Origin: Candidatus Woesearchaeota archaeon | GTDB lineage: Archaea > Nanobdellota > Nanobdellia > Woesearchaeales > ARS49 | NCBI GenBank assembly: GCA_003694525.1 | Contig: RFLK01000076.1 | Location: 1-12,411 of the forward strand | Direction of reading: 5' to 3' | Length of the DNA stretch: 12,411 nt | Shown here: positions 5,968 through 11,473 of the stretch, one piece after another | Numbering within the stretch: position 1 is the stretch's first letter | Layout of the letters: the number at the start of each line of letters is the position of its first letter | Made by a program: the position numbers and the translations under genes | The notes under the pieces: model-generated | The model's database searches: none | What the model was told of the DNA's origin: nothing | Seen by the model: the letters and a program-made list of their open reading frames with translations, nothing else

Positions 5968-7290
5968 ATGTTCGACGGTTCTTATTTGACTCCTAAAAAG
6001 AGAATAATAATCCCTGTGTACGGGTCTGTTGATGTGACGCAAGTGAGGGATATTATCAACCTTCCTGAATTCCAGAGAACAGGTCACATATACCAATTGG
6101 GGCTAAACCATCTGATATTCAGGGGAGCAACTCATACTCGTTTTGTTCATATGGTTGGCACCTTAAAGCAATGCAGAGAATACACAAGGCCTCTTGTTAT
6201 GAAGGGGATGATTTCAAAAGATGATGCTCGTCACATCGAGGCTGCGGGTCTTTTGCACGATGTTGGCCACGGGCCTTTTTCTCATGCTGTAGAAAAGGTT
6301 TTGGAAGCATACGGCTCAAAGTACAAGGATCACAAGGAGCACACGCTCGCCCTTTTGAAAGAAAGGTTCTCTCATACGCTGTCAAGGTTGGGCTTTGACC
6401 CTTCAAGAGTTGTGCAGATTGTCGCAAAAAAGGAGCCCCTGAGCGCTCTTATATCTCACAAGACGCTCGGCGCTGACAAGGTATCATATGTCAGATTGGA
6501 CCAGCATTATGTCGGATACCCTTCTTCGGCTCTTGCTATTGGGGATATTCCTGAAAACTTGTTGTTTGTTGAAGGGACAATTGGCGTTGATGAGCGAATG
6601 CATCACAACGTGCAATTGATTCAAAGGGCCTATTTTGATATGTATACGCAGGTTTATCTCAGAAAACAGGATTGCGCTGCTGTGAGGGTTCTTGAACGTG
6701 CAGTTCAACAATCTATAGAAGATGGTCTTTCCAACGCGGATGACGTCTGGAAAATGACTGATTCAGAACTTTTGGTAAGTTTAAAGTCGAATAAGGGCCG
6801 TTGGAATCGGGCGGTAGATAATCTTTTTTTCAACCGTGGTATGCACTGCGTTGCAGTCTCATTAAGGGTGAGAGGGCACGAGTCCAAGGAGCTCAAAAGA
6901 GGAAAGTCAATATCAATTCTTCCAATGAAAAGCCCTTCTGAATTTTTTGATTGGTATTCTGATCCCAAAAGAGTGATCAAGGCAGAGAGCGCGGTCTCGC
7001 AAATGATTGGCGCAAGCCTTGATGATGTTATAATAACCTGCACTGGAAACCCTTACAGCCTTGCTCTGGAGGATGTTCAACTATTCGATCCTTACGCGAA
7101 TAAGTTGTCAACTCTTTTTGAGCGATATCCTGATCACGCAAGATCCCTTAAAGAACAGTCCCAGTTTGCAACTGCCTGCAGGGTTATGGTGCGCCCAGAA
7201 TTCCGTGAAAAAGCGTATGATTGCGCTCAGGAAATATCGGATTTGCTGCACGAGGTTGTCGGTGAGTATTCTAAAAATAAAGAGGAATGA
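5968..7290 (+). CDS. HD-superfamily phosphohydrolase (COG1078, YwfO/SAMHD1-like dNTPase group)
   Basis: 440 codons. The N-terminal half carries the metal-dependent HD core: THTRFVH with ligand His 61 (family pattern SRFEHS), GLLHDVGHGPFSH with the HD pair at 97-98 and further His at 101 and 106, and LGADKVSYVRLDQHYVG with Asp 170 and 178, matching the family pattern DADRxDYLxRD. Characterised relatives remove triphosphate from deoxynucleoside triphosphates, some with regulation by nucleotides; others act on different nucleotides. The length and a long C-terminal region (about 200-440) are usual for this group. A cytoplasmic role in controlling dNTP pools is the best guess. It is a single-gene unit: divergent from the kinase and followed by the tRNA gene. 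The start is set by the TATA box at 5936-5944. Fold assignment is firm; the substrate is inferred. Confidence 0.9.
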   Translation: MFDGSYLTPKKRIIIPVYGSVDVTQVRDIINLPEFQRTGHIYQLGLNHLIFRGATHTRFVHMVGTLKQCREYTRPLVMKGMISKDDARHIEAAGLLHDVGHGPFSHAVEKVLEAYGSKYKDHKEHTLALLKERFSHTLSRLGFDPSRVVQIVAKKEPLSALISHKTLGADKVSYVRLDQHYVGYPSSALAIGDIPENLLFVEGTIGVDERMHHNVQLIQRAYFDMYTQVYLRKQDCAAVRVLERAVQQSIEDGLSNADDVWKMTDSELLVSLKSNKGRWNRAVDNLFFNRGMHCVAVSLRVRGHESKELKRGKSISILPMKSPSEFFDWYSDPKRVIKAESAVSQMIGASLDDVIITCTGNPYSLALEDVQLFDPYANKLSTLFERYPDHARSLKEQSQFATACRVMVRPEFREKAYDCAQEISDLLHEVVGEYSKNKEE

Positions 7291-7362
7291 GTGAGGCCAT
7301 CTTCCAAAACTTTTTAAGTATTTTAGCGGATGCAAAAACATATTAGTTTAAAAATTAAATAT

Positions 7363-7447
7363 GCCGCGGTCGCATAACCTGGTATTGCGGCAGGCTCGAA
7401 CCCTGCTTTCCGTCAAGGATATCCCGGTTCAAATCCGGGCCGCGGCG
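7363..7447 (+). tRNA. tRNA-Ser, anticodon CGA
   Basis: A complete 85-nt type II tRNA folds by eye. The acceptor stem is GCCGCGG (7363-7369) with CCGCGGC (7440-7446), 7 perfect pairs, and discriminator G at 7447, as SerRS expects. The D-arm has stem GCA/TGC and a loop containing the conserved GG at 7381-7382. The anticodon stem is GCAGG (7390-7394) with CCTGC (7402-7406), the loop is CTCGAAC, and the anticodon CGA (7397-7399) reads UCG codons. The long variable arm at 7407-7422 has a TCC/GGA stem, and the T-arm is CCCGG-TTCAAAT-CCGGG (7423-7439). There is no intron and no encoded CCA, as usual in archaea. The 13-22 pair of the D-stem is T-T, a small deviation. Its promoter is uncertain; TTTTTAAGTA at 7311-7320 is one candidate. 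Confidence 0.95.
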
Positions 7448-7449
7448 TC

Positions 7450-7462
7450 TTTTTTTCTTTTT
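7450..7462 (+). terminator. Oligo-T terminator of tRNA-Ser
   Basis: Seven T, one C and five T follow two bases after the tRNA's last base, without a hairpin. This is the usual archaeal oligo-T termination signal. Confidence 0.75.
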
Positions 7463-7477
7463 AGTTCGACATCGGGA

Positions 7478-7493
7478 TTTTCTGTACAGAAAA
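7478..7493. repeat. Perfect 16-bp palindrome
   Basis: TTTTCTGTACAGAAAA equals its own reverse complement. It lies between the tRNA and the decayed copy of its 3' end and shares four bases with the next hairpin (7490-7510). It could be a protein-binding site or a hairpin. Confidence 0.6.
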
Positions 7494-7510
7494 ACGCGGT
7501 TGGCGTTTTT
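7490..7510 (+). terminator. Hairpin ending in a T-run, terminator-like
   Basis: AAAAACGC (7490-7497), loop GGTTG and GCGTTTTT (7503-7510) form a perfect 8-bp stem whose right arm is a T-run, the shape of an intrinsic terminator. No gene ends just before it except the tRNA, so its purpose is unclear. Confidence 0.45.
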
Positions 7511-7514
7511 CTTG

Positions 7515-7555
7515 TATCCCGGCTCAAACGGGCCGCGACGTACTTTTTTCTTTTT
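7515..7555 (+). repeat. Decayed duplicate of the tRNA-Ser 3' end plus its terminator
   Basis: This stretch aligns with 7420-7462, the last 28 bases of tRNA-Ser and the following T-tract. By hand count 37 of 43 columns match, with two missing bases in the T-arm and four substitutions, including one in the acceptor strand (CCGCGA for CCGCGG). No matching 5' half is visible, so it cannot make a tRNA. It may be a relic of tandem tRNA duplication or of integration at the tRNA 3' end, where integrases often recombine. No integrase or other element gene is present here. Confidence 0.7.
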
Positions 7556-7560
7556 GCCTT

Positions 7561-7575
7561 TTTATCGTCGATAAA
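7561..7575. repeat. 15-bp palindrome TTTATCG-T-CGATAAA
   Basis: Two perfect 7-bp arms surround a single central T, in the gene-free stretch 7463-7640 between the tRNA and the ftsZ leader promoter. Apart from the palindromes and the tRNA-end copy I see nothing coding in that stretch. Confidence 0.5.
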
Positions 7576-7602
7576 TGTTTTTATTTCACGCGTTTTTGTT
7601 TT

Positions 7603-7618
7603 ATCATTGCGCAGTGAT
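7603..7618. promoter_or_regulatory. Palindrome upstream of the ftsZ leader promoter
   Basis: ATCATTGCGCAGTGAT has 8-bp arms with one G-T pair and ends 22 bp before the TATA box at 7641. Its position suits an activator or repressor site. Its ATCACT half-site also occurs in the palindrome at 434-451, but the match is only partial. Confidence 0.3.
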
Positions 7619-7640
7619 TTTACAATTCAATTACAGAAAT

Positions 7641-7649
7641 CTTTAAATA
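7641..7649 (+). promoter_or_regulatory. TATA box of the ftsZ leader transcript
   Basis: CTTTAAATA is the best TATA box upstream of ftsZ and would start transcription near 7670-7675. That leaves a leader of about 215-220 nt before ftsZ and places the transcript start at the ATG of an 11-codon ORF (7674), 29 nt from the box centre. Confidence 0.5.
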
Positions 7650-7673
7650 TGTCCTACCCTAGTATACAAAAAC

Positions 7674-7709
7674 ATGACAATTGGTGTTTGTGTGACACTG
7701 GTTGTCTAA
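7674..7709 (+). CDS. Candidate 11-residue leader peptide upstream of ftsZ
   Basis: ATG to TAA encodes MTIGVCVTLVV. It begins at the position where a leaderless message from the TATA box at 7641 should start. It stops one base before the ATG of a 49-codon ORF (TAA-A-ATG), an arrangement suited to reinitiation. It is short and hydrophobic with no recognised family. It could be chance; the promoter spacing and the abutting next ORF are the only support. Confidence 0.25.
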   Translation: MTIGVCVTLVV

Positions 7710-7710
7710 A

Positions 7711-7860
7711 ATGATATCGCGCCTGGAAGGCACGGTTGATGCAAACGGGTTTCAGAGAATCAAATTCAAAGGCTCTCCACTGTTTCTTTCCCCATTCCAC
7801 CCCCCTAATCCCCCAGTTGGAGAGCCTTTCCCCCTCATAAGGCCATCAGGCCAAAATTAA
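7711..7860 (+). CDS. Candidate 49-residue proline-rich protein in the ftsZ leader
   Basis: A 49-codon frame starts with MISRLEGTVDANGFQRIKFK, which looks like ordinary protein sequence with strand-forming residues. It continues into a Pro/Phe-rich tail (roughly eleven Pro in the last 27 residues) encoded by the pyrimidine-rich hairpin loop described separately. It follows an 11-codon ORF by one base. Its stop overlaps another ATG (TAATG) that opens a six-codon ORF ending just past the ftsZ Shine-Dalgarno sequence. It has no clear ribosome-binding site of its own. It may be a real small protein or regulatory leader peptide co-transcribed with ftsZ, or a by-product of a structured leader RNA. 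Not recognised. Confidence 0.35.
   Translation: MISRLEGTVDANGFQRIKFKGSPLFLSPFHPPNPPVGEPFPLIRPSGQN
7768..7829 (+). promoter_or_regulatory. Long stem with G-free pyrimidine loop in the ftsZ leader
   Basis: AAAGGCTCTCC (7768-7778) pairs perfectly with GGAGAGCCTTT (7819-7829). After a 1x2 internal bulge, CTG (7780-7782) pairs with CAG (7814-7816). The 31-nt loop has 27 pyrimidines and no G. A smaller GGCC-ATCA-GGCC hairpin follows at 7841-7852. There is no T-run after the stem, so it is not a simple terminator; an RNA element controlling ftsZ expression is plausible. Confidence 0.5.
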
Positions 7861-7872
7861 TGAAAAAGAGTT

Positions 7873-7878
7873 GGAGGT
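7873..7878 (+). promoter_or_regulatory. Shine-Dalgarno sequence of ftsZ
   Basis: GGAGGT lies 11 nt before the ftsZ ATG and is complementary to the archaeal 16S rRNA 3' end. ftsZ is thus one of only two monocistronic genes here that look leadered rather than leaderless. Confidence 0.8.
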
Positions 7879-7889
7879 AACAGAGAAAA

Positions 7890-8954
7890 ATGGATTTCCT
7901 GGTAAAGAGCGCACTGCAGCAAGAGATGCCAAGTCAAGAGGCTGACTTTGGACAAGCTAACATAAAGATAGTGGGCGTTGGCGGCGCTGGCAACAATATG
8001 GTCAGCTGGCTTTACAAGAAAGGCGTCAAGGGCGCAGAGGTTCTCATATGCAACACTGACAAGCAGCACCTTGACATTTCAGAAGGCGATAAGAAGTTTA
8101 TGATAGGCCGCGATCTGACGCGAGGCCTTGGTTGTGGAGGTTTCCCTCAAAGAGGAGCGGAAGCGGCTCAAGAATCACTGATGCAGATCAAGGAGTGTTT
8201 GCGCTCAAGCGATATGGTCTTTGTCTGCGCAGGAATGGGCGGCGGAACAGGAACTGGAGCAGCCCCCGTTGTTGCAGGCGTTGCAAAGGAGATGGGCGCG
8301 ATTGTTATAGGAACTGTTACAATGCCGTTCAATATTGAGCGTGCAAGAATCGACAAGGCAGAGTTTGGATTGCAGCAACTCCGCCAGGTTTGCGATACTG
8401 TCGTCGTAATAGATAACAATCGCCTGGTCCAGATTGCAGGCAATCTTCCTGTCCAGCAGGCTTTTGCTGTTGCAAACGAGCTTATCGCAACGATGATCAA
8501 GGGAATTGTTGAGACGATCGCAGTTCCAAGCCTTGTCAATCTGGATTATGCTGATGTTAAGGCGATAATGACCAACGGAGGCGTCGCAGCAATAGGAGTT
8601 GGAACCTCAGATACTAATAACAAGGTTGAAGAGGCTGTTAAGGGCGCTCTTGCAAATCCCTTGCTTGACATAAGCTACGAGGGCGCAACTGGAGCTCTGA
8701 TTCACGTTTGGGGCGGACCTGACCTCACGCTTGAAGAGATAAGCAGGGTTGGCCAGCTTGTAACCGATAGTATGGATGCTGATGCAAATGTCATATGGGG
8801 CGCTCGTGTCTCCGAGGATATGAAGGGCAAGTTGATGGTTATGACCATAATAACAGGAGTTAACAGCCCCTGGATTTTGGGCAAGGCCGATCCTAAAGCG
8901 CAGGCGGAGAGAAGCAAGCGCTTTGGCTCAGAGCTTGGAATTGAAATGCTCTGA
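7890..8954 (+). CDS. ftsZ: Cell division GTPase FtsZ
   Basis: 354 codons. FtsZ is a tubulin-fold GTPase that polymerises into the cytokinetic ring at the inner face of the membrane. Visible family elements are GVGGAGNN (29-36, nucleotide binding), the tubulin signature GGGTGTGAAP (117-126), the ribose/guanine-contact region TMPFNIERARIDKA (144-157), and the T7 catalytic loop NLDYADV (217-223), whose Asp residues activate GTP hydrolysis across the subunit interface. Activity is expected. The N-terminal extension is about 20 residues. The C-terminus stops soon after the second domain with a short charged tail and no bacterial-type conserved terminal peptide, so membrane anchoring must use other partners. 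Whether it is FtsZ1 or FtsZ2 cannot be decided by eye. A Shine-Dalgarno sequence and a long structured leader suggest post-transcriptional control. Confidence 0.97.
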   Translation: MDFLVKSALQQEMPSQEADFGQANIKIVGVGGAGNNMVSWLYKKGVKGAEVLICNTDKQHLDISEGDKKFMIGRDLTRGLGCGGFPQRGAEAAQESLMQIKECLRSSDMVFVCAGMGGGTGTGAAPVVAGVAKEMGAIVIGTVTMPFNIERARIDKAEFGLQQLRQVCDTVVVIDNNRLVQIAGNLPVQQAFAVANELIATMIKGIVETIAVPSLVNLDYADVKAIMTNGGVAAIGVGTSDTNNKVEEAVKGALANPLLDISYEGATGALIHVWGGPDLTLEEISRVGQLVTDSMDADANVIWGARVSEDMKGKLMVMTIITGVNSPWILGKADPKAQAERSKRFGSELGIEML

Positions 8955-8958
8955 TTTC

Positions 8959-8977
8959 TTTTTTCACTCTTGTTTTT
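8959..8977 (+). terminator. T-rich terminator after ftsZ
   Basis: Runs of six and five T (8959-8964 and 8973-8977) follow the ftsZ stop with no hairpin, as in archaeal oligo-T termination. They lie directly ahead of the next promoter. Confidence 0.5.
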
Positions 8978-8985
8978 CTTCGCAA

Positions 8986-8996
8986 GTTTTATAAAA
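8986..8996 (+). promoter_or_regulatory. TATA box for the 162-residue orphan gene
   Basis: GTTTTATAAAA is centred 27 nt upstream of the ATG at 9018. This rules out the in-frame ATG at 8970, which lies upstream of the box. Confidence 0.7.
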
Positions 8997-9017
8997 GAAC
9001 TGCTTCGGTTTCAAAAT

Positions 9018-9506
9018 ATGACTGACTGGATGTATGTTTTTGAGGAGAATCTCAAGCGCATAAATGCGAGAAAGCCTAATACTCAGATGATTTTAGATGG
9101 CTCATTGATAAACTCAATAAAAGAAGGGTTTTATGACGATATAGAAAAGAGGCCCTACAATACAAGAGACCTCCCGTCTCTTGGCAAATTGCGCATTTGG
9201 TCTTCTTATGAGAAAGGGTCCGAGTCTGTAGAAGTTTGGTATGAGCGCCATATTTTTGGCAGGAGCCGTCTTTTGCAGGCTTTTGGCATTGAGGTTTCAG
9301 ATAATATAGGAATAGAGATAAAGCGCAAGGATAATCATTCTCTGTTTGCTTGTAATGTTAGAGGGGATAGGGCATATCCTGATCGCTCATTTTTGAGTCT
9401 TGAAGGTGATTGTGAAGGGTTAGCGGGCGATTTTAGCATAGAGCATCTCATTGAGGCCTTAACAAACACGTATGCGACTGTAACAAAAGAGATTCACAAT
9501 GCGTGA
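9018..9506 (+). CDS. Hypothetical protein, 162 residues
   Basis: From the ATG at 9018 (MTDWMYVFEENL) the product has 162 residues, is soluble, and has no signal peptide or membrane helix. An N-terminal helical part (about 1-55) is followed by strand-like segments: KLRIWSSYE, SVEVWYERH, IGIEIKRKD, SLFACNV. The last part, from about 135, looks helical (IEHLIEALTNTYATV). The alternation suggests a compact alpha/beta domain, but I do not recognise the family. It has its own promoter after ftsZ. Its 3' end overlaps the convergent hisS stop region by 13 nt, so antisense interference between the two transcripts is possible. Confidence 0.75.
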   Translation: MTDWMYVFEENLKRINARKPNTQMILDGSLINSIKEGFYDDIEKRPYNTRDLPSLGKLRIWSSYEKGSESVEVWYERHIFGRSRLLQAFGIEVSDNIGIEIKRKDNHSLFACNVRGDRAYPDRSFLSLEGDCEGLAGDFSIEHLIEALTNTYATVTKEIHNA

Positions 9507-10765
9507 ATGGAATCTATTTTGACTTTCTTCTCAACGCCTGTTGACAGGTCTCTGATTGTGACCTCTCCTCTTTCAAGGTCTTTTTCACCCACAATTATTA
9601 TTTTTCTGGCGCCTATTGAGTTTGCATAGTCAAATTGCTTTGAGAGCTTTCGTCGCATAATGTCCACATCGCAGCTTGTCTTTTTTCTGAGTTTTTCTGC
9701 GATCTCAATTGCTTGTTTGAGCACGCTTTCATTCACTGGAGCTATGTAATATTCTGGCCCTATCTGAGTTTCAGGCAGTTTTCCAAGCTCTTCAAGCACA
9801 ACGCTAAGAGGGGTTATGCCTATTGCAAATCCTGTTGCAGGAGTGGGCTCTCCGCCGAAAAGCTCTACAAGGTTGTCGTATCTTCCTCCTCCTGCAATTG
9901 ACCTGTACTTTCCTTTTCTGTCGAATATCTCATACACGTTTCCGGTATAGTACGCAAGGCCTCTTGCAATGGAAAGGTCTATCTGAACATATTTTTTATC
10001 GACAAGGTCAAGGGTTTCTGATAACTCTTCAAGCCCCTCTTTTGCAAGCTCATCAAGCTGGAGTTCCTCTCTTATTTTTTCAATAACTTCAATGCCTCCT
10101 TTCACTTCAGTGAGCTTTGATATTTTACCTATTGCCTCTTCACTGCATCCGGCTCTCTCAAGCTCTGATTTGAATTCTTGGGCGGTTATCTTTGAGCTCT
10201 TGTCTATTATTCGCACTATCTCTTCAATTTTTTCTTTTCCCGCAATTTTTTGCAGAATTCCTTCAAGCAGTTTTCGGTTGTTTATCTTCAGCACTACATC
10301 CTTGTGCGTCAGGCCGAAAGAGTTGAGGCAGGAGAGCGCAAGGTTTATGCACTGAGCGTCTGCTTCAGGATATTTTGATCCGAAAAGCTCTACGGACAGT
10401 TGCCTGAACTCGCGCATTCTGGCCTTTTGGGGAGCCTCGTACCGCCACATTGGCGCGAGCGCGAACCATTTTACAGGTTTTGGGATCTCTTTTTGCTTTT
10501 CAACAAAAAGGCGGGTTAGAGGAACTGTAAGGTCGAATCTTAACGCAATCTCTTCAGAGCCTTTCTTTTCAAAGACAAACAGTTGTTCTTTTATCTCCTC
10601 GCCGCTTTTTGCTGTGAGAAGCTTCAAGGTCTCTATTGCGGGCGTGTCCACTTGGGAGAACCCAAATCTTTTTGCCTGCTCTTTGAGCCTTGTCTGTATT
10701 GCTTCGTGAAGAGCGTGCTCTTTTGGAGGGTAGTCCTCTGTTCCCCTGACGCGTTGAAATGCCAT
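9494..10765 (-). CDS. hisS: Histidyl-tRNA synthetase
   Basis: 423 codons from the ATG at 10765. This class II synthetase charges tRNA-His in the cytoplasm. The N-terminus RVRGTEDYPPKE is typical. Motif 2 is at about 104-127 (APMWRYE, then REFRQLSVELFG with the ATP-binding Arg 108). The histidine-specific signature ARGLAYYTGNVYE is at about 268-279, followed by AGGGRYDNLVELFGG (291-305) and motif 3 GFAIGI (312-317), with its Arg replaced as usual in HisRS. A C-terminal anticodon-binding domain covers about 337-423 (YYIAPV, DIMRRKLSKQFDYA, KIIIVGEKDL). The frame is open to 10816, but family alignment and a TATA box centred 26 nt before 10765 choose the shorter form. It is divergent from the pyrophosphatase gene. 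Confidence 0.96.
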   Translation of the reverse strand: MAFQRVRGTEDYPPKEHALHEAIQTRLKEQAKRFGFSQVDTPAIETLKLLTAKSGEEIKEQLFVFEKKGSEEIALRFDLTVPLTRLFVEKQKEIPKPVKWFALAPMWRYEAPQKARMREFRQLSVELFGSKYPEADAQCINLALSCLNSFGLTHKDVVLKINNRKLLEGILQKIAGKEKIEEIVRIIDKSSKITAQEFKSELERAGCSEEAIGKISKLTEVKGGIEVIEKIREELQLDELAKEGLEELSETLDLVDKKYVQIDLSIARGLAYYTGNVYEIFDRKGKYRSIAGGGRYDNLVELFGGEPTPATGFAIGITPLSVVLEELGKLPETQIGPEYYIAPVNESVLKQAIEIAEKLRKKTSCDVDIMRRKLSKQFDYANSIGARKIIIVGEKDLERGEVTIRDLSTGVEKKVKIDSIHAL

Positions 10766-10785
10766 AGTCTGCTCTCTGCCTGCAG

Positions 10786-10795
10786 AATATAAAAA
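10786..10795 (-). promoter_or_regulatory. TATA box for hisS
   Basis: TTTTTATATT on the minus strand is centred about 26 nt upstream of the ATG at 10765. It lies inside the longer alternative open frame, which argues against that longer start. Confidence 0.7.
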
Positions 10796-10821
10796 GTTAG
10801 CTGTCTTGATTTTCACGAAAA

Positions 10822-10831
10822 CCTTTTAAAC
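10822..10831 (+). promoter_or_regulatory. TATA box for the pyrophosphatase gene
   Basis: CCTTTTAAAC is centred about 37 nt before the ATG at 10864, so transcription should begin near 10853. The message then has a leader of about 10 nt holding the Shine-Dalgarno sequence, unlike its leaderless neighbours. Confidence 0.65.
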
Positions 10832-10853
10832 AATCTTCTGTCGCAAATTTTTG

Positions 10854-10859
10854 GGTGAT
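10854..10859 (+). promoter_or_regulatory. Shine-Dalgarno sequence of the pyrophosphatase gene
   Basis: GGTGAT, four nt before the ATG, matches the archaeal 16S tail complement (GGAGGTGAT). It fits the short leader predicted from the promoter position. Confidence 0.6.
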
Positions 10860-10863
10860 TTGA

Positions 10864-11388
10864 ATGGACTATTGGCACGATATAGACGCTGGAACTGAAG
10901 ATTGCATGAATGTTATTGTTGAGATTCCGAAAGGATCGCAGAACAAGTACGAGCTAGACAAGAAGACAGGTATTGTAAAGCTTGACAGGGTTCTTTTCTC
11001 TCCGATGCACTATCCGGGAGATTATGGAATGATACCTCAAACTCTTGGGGAGGACGGGGATCCTCTCGACGGTCTTGTTCTTGTAACAAGGCCTACTTTT
11101 CCGGGTTGTCTTATCGAGGCAAGGCCTATTGGTGTTCTCAAGATGGTGGACGGGGGCGATCCTGATGATAAGATATTGTGCGTTCCAACAGAGGATCCGA
11201 GGTTTTCAGATTTCAAGGATTTGAGCGCTGTTCCAAAGCCGATATTGAACGAGATCGCTCACTTTTTCCAGGTGTACAAGACTCTTGAGGGAAAGAGCGT
11301 TGAAATTGTCGGATGGGAGGATGTCAGTGTTGCAAAGAAGATCTTCAATCAGGCGCGCTCTCGCTACAAGGAGAAGTTCTCAAAGTAA
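10864..11388 (+). CDS. ppa: Family I inorganic pyrophosphatase
   Basis: 174 codons, the usual length of prokaryotic family I enzymes. The soluble, Mg-dependent, typically hexameric enzyme hydrolyses pyrophosphate to two phosphates, pulling forward tRNA charging, DNA and RNA synthesis and nucleotide activation. Active-site features are visible: IPKGSQNKYE (21-30, with the Lys and Glu ligands), the Arg near 42, YPGDYGMIPQT (50-60), the signature DGDPLDG (64-70, metal-binding Asp 64, 66 and 69), and VDGGDPDDK (95-103, Asp 96 and 101 with the following Lys). All expected residues appear present. It lies divergent from hisS, whose reaction releases pyrophosphate, and upstream of thymidylate kinase. 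It uses a short leader with a Shine-Dalgarno sequence. Confidence 0.97.
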   Translation: MDYWHDIDAGTEDCMNVIVEIPKGSQNKYELDKKTGIVKLDRVLFSPMHYPGDYGMIPQTLGEDGDPLDGLVLVTRPTFPGCLIEARPIGVLKMVDGGDPDDKILCVPTEDPRFSDFKDLSAVPKPILNEIAHFFQVYKTLEGKSVEIVGWEDVSVAKKIFNQARSRYKEKFSK

Positions 11389-11395
11389 TTTGCAA

Positions 11396-11410
11396 TTTTT
11401 TTCTTTTTTT
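11396..11410 (+). terminator. Oligo-T terminator after the pyrophosphatase gene
   Basis: Seven T, one C and seven T begin eight bases after the stop codon, with no hairpin. This is the strongest T-tract in the window and separates this gene from the promoter of thymidylate kinase. Confidence 0.75.
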
Positions 11411-11442
11411 GGAGTTTTCTTGACAACAGTTCAATGCTTAAA

Positions 11443-11451
11443 CCTTAAATA
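11443..11451 (+). promoter_or_regulatory. TATA box for thymidylate kinase
   Basis: CCTTAAATA is centred 27 nt upstream of the ATG at 11474, favouring it over the in-frame GTG at 11456. Confidence 0.65.
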
Positions 11452-11473
11452 GAAAGTGGTATTTTTGTCTCTT

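Noticed and set aside
7363..7447. An intron in the tRNA gene
   Set aside because: The 85-nt length first suggested an intron, but the extra bases form the long variable arm normal for tRNA-Ser and the anticodon loop is an uninterrupted 7 nt.
7361..7714. Plus-strand 117-codon open frame
   Set aside because: It runs straight through the complete tRNA-Ser gene and the palindrome-rich spacer and has a T-rich, phenylalanine-heavy translation.
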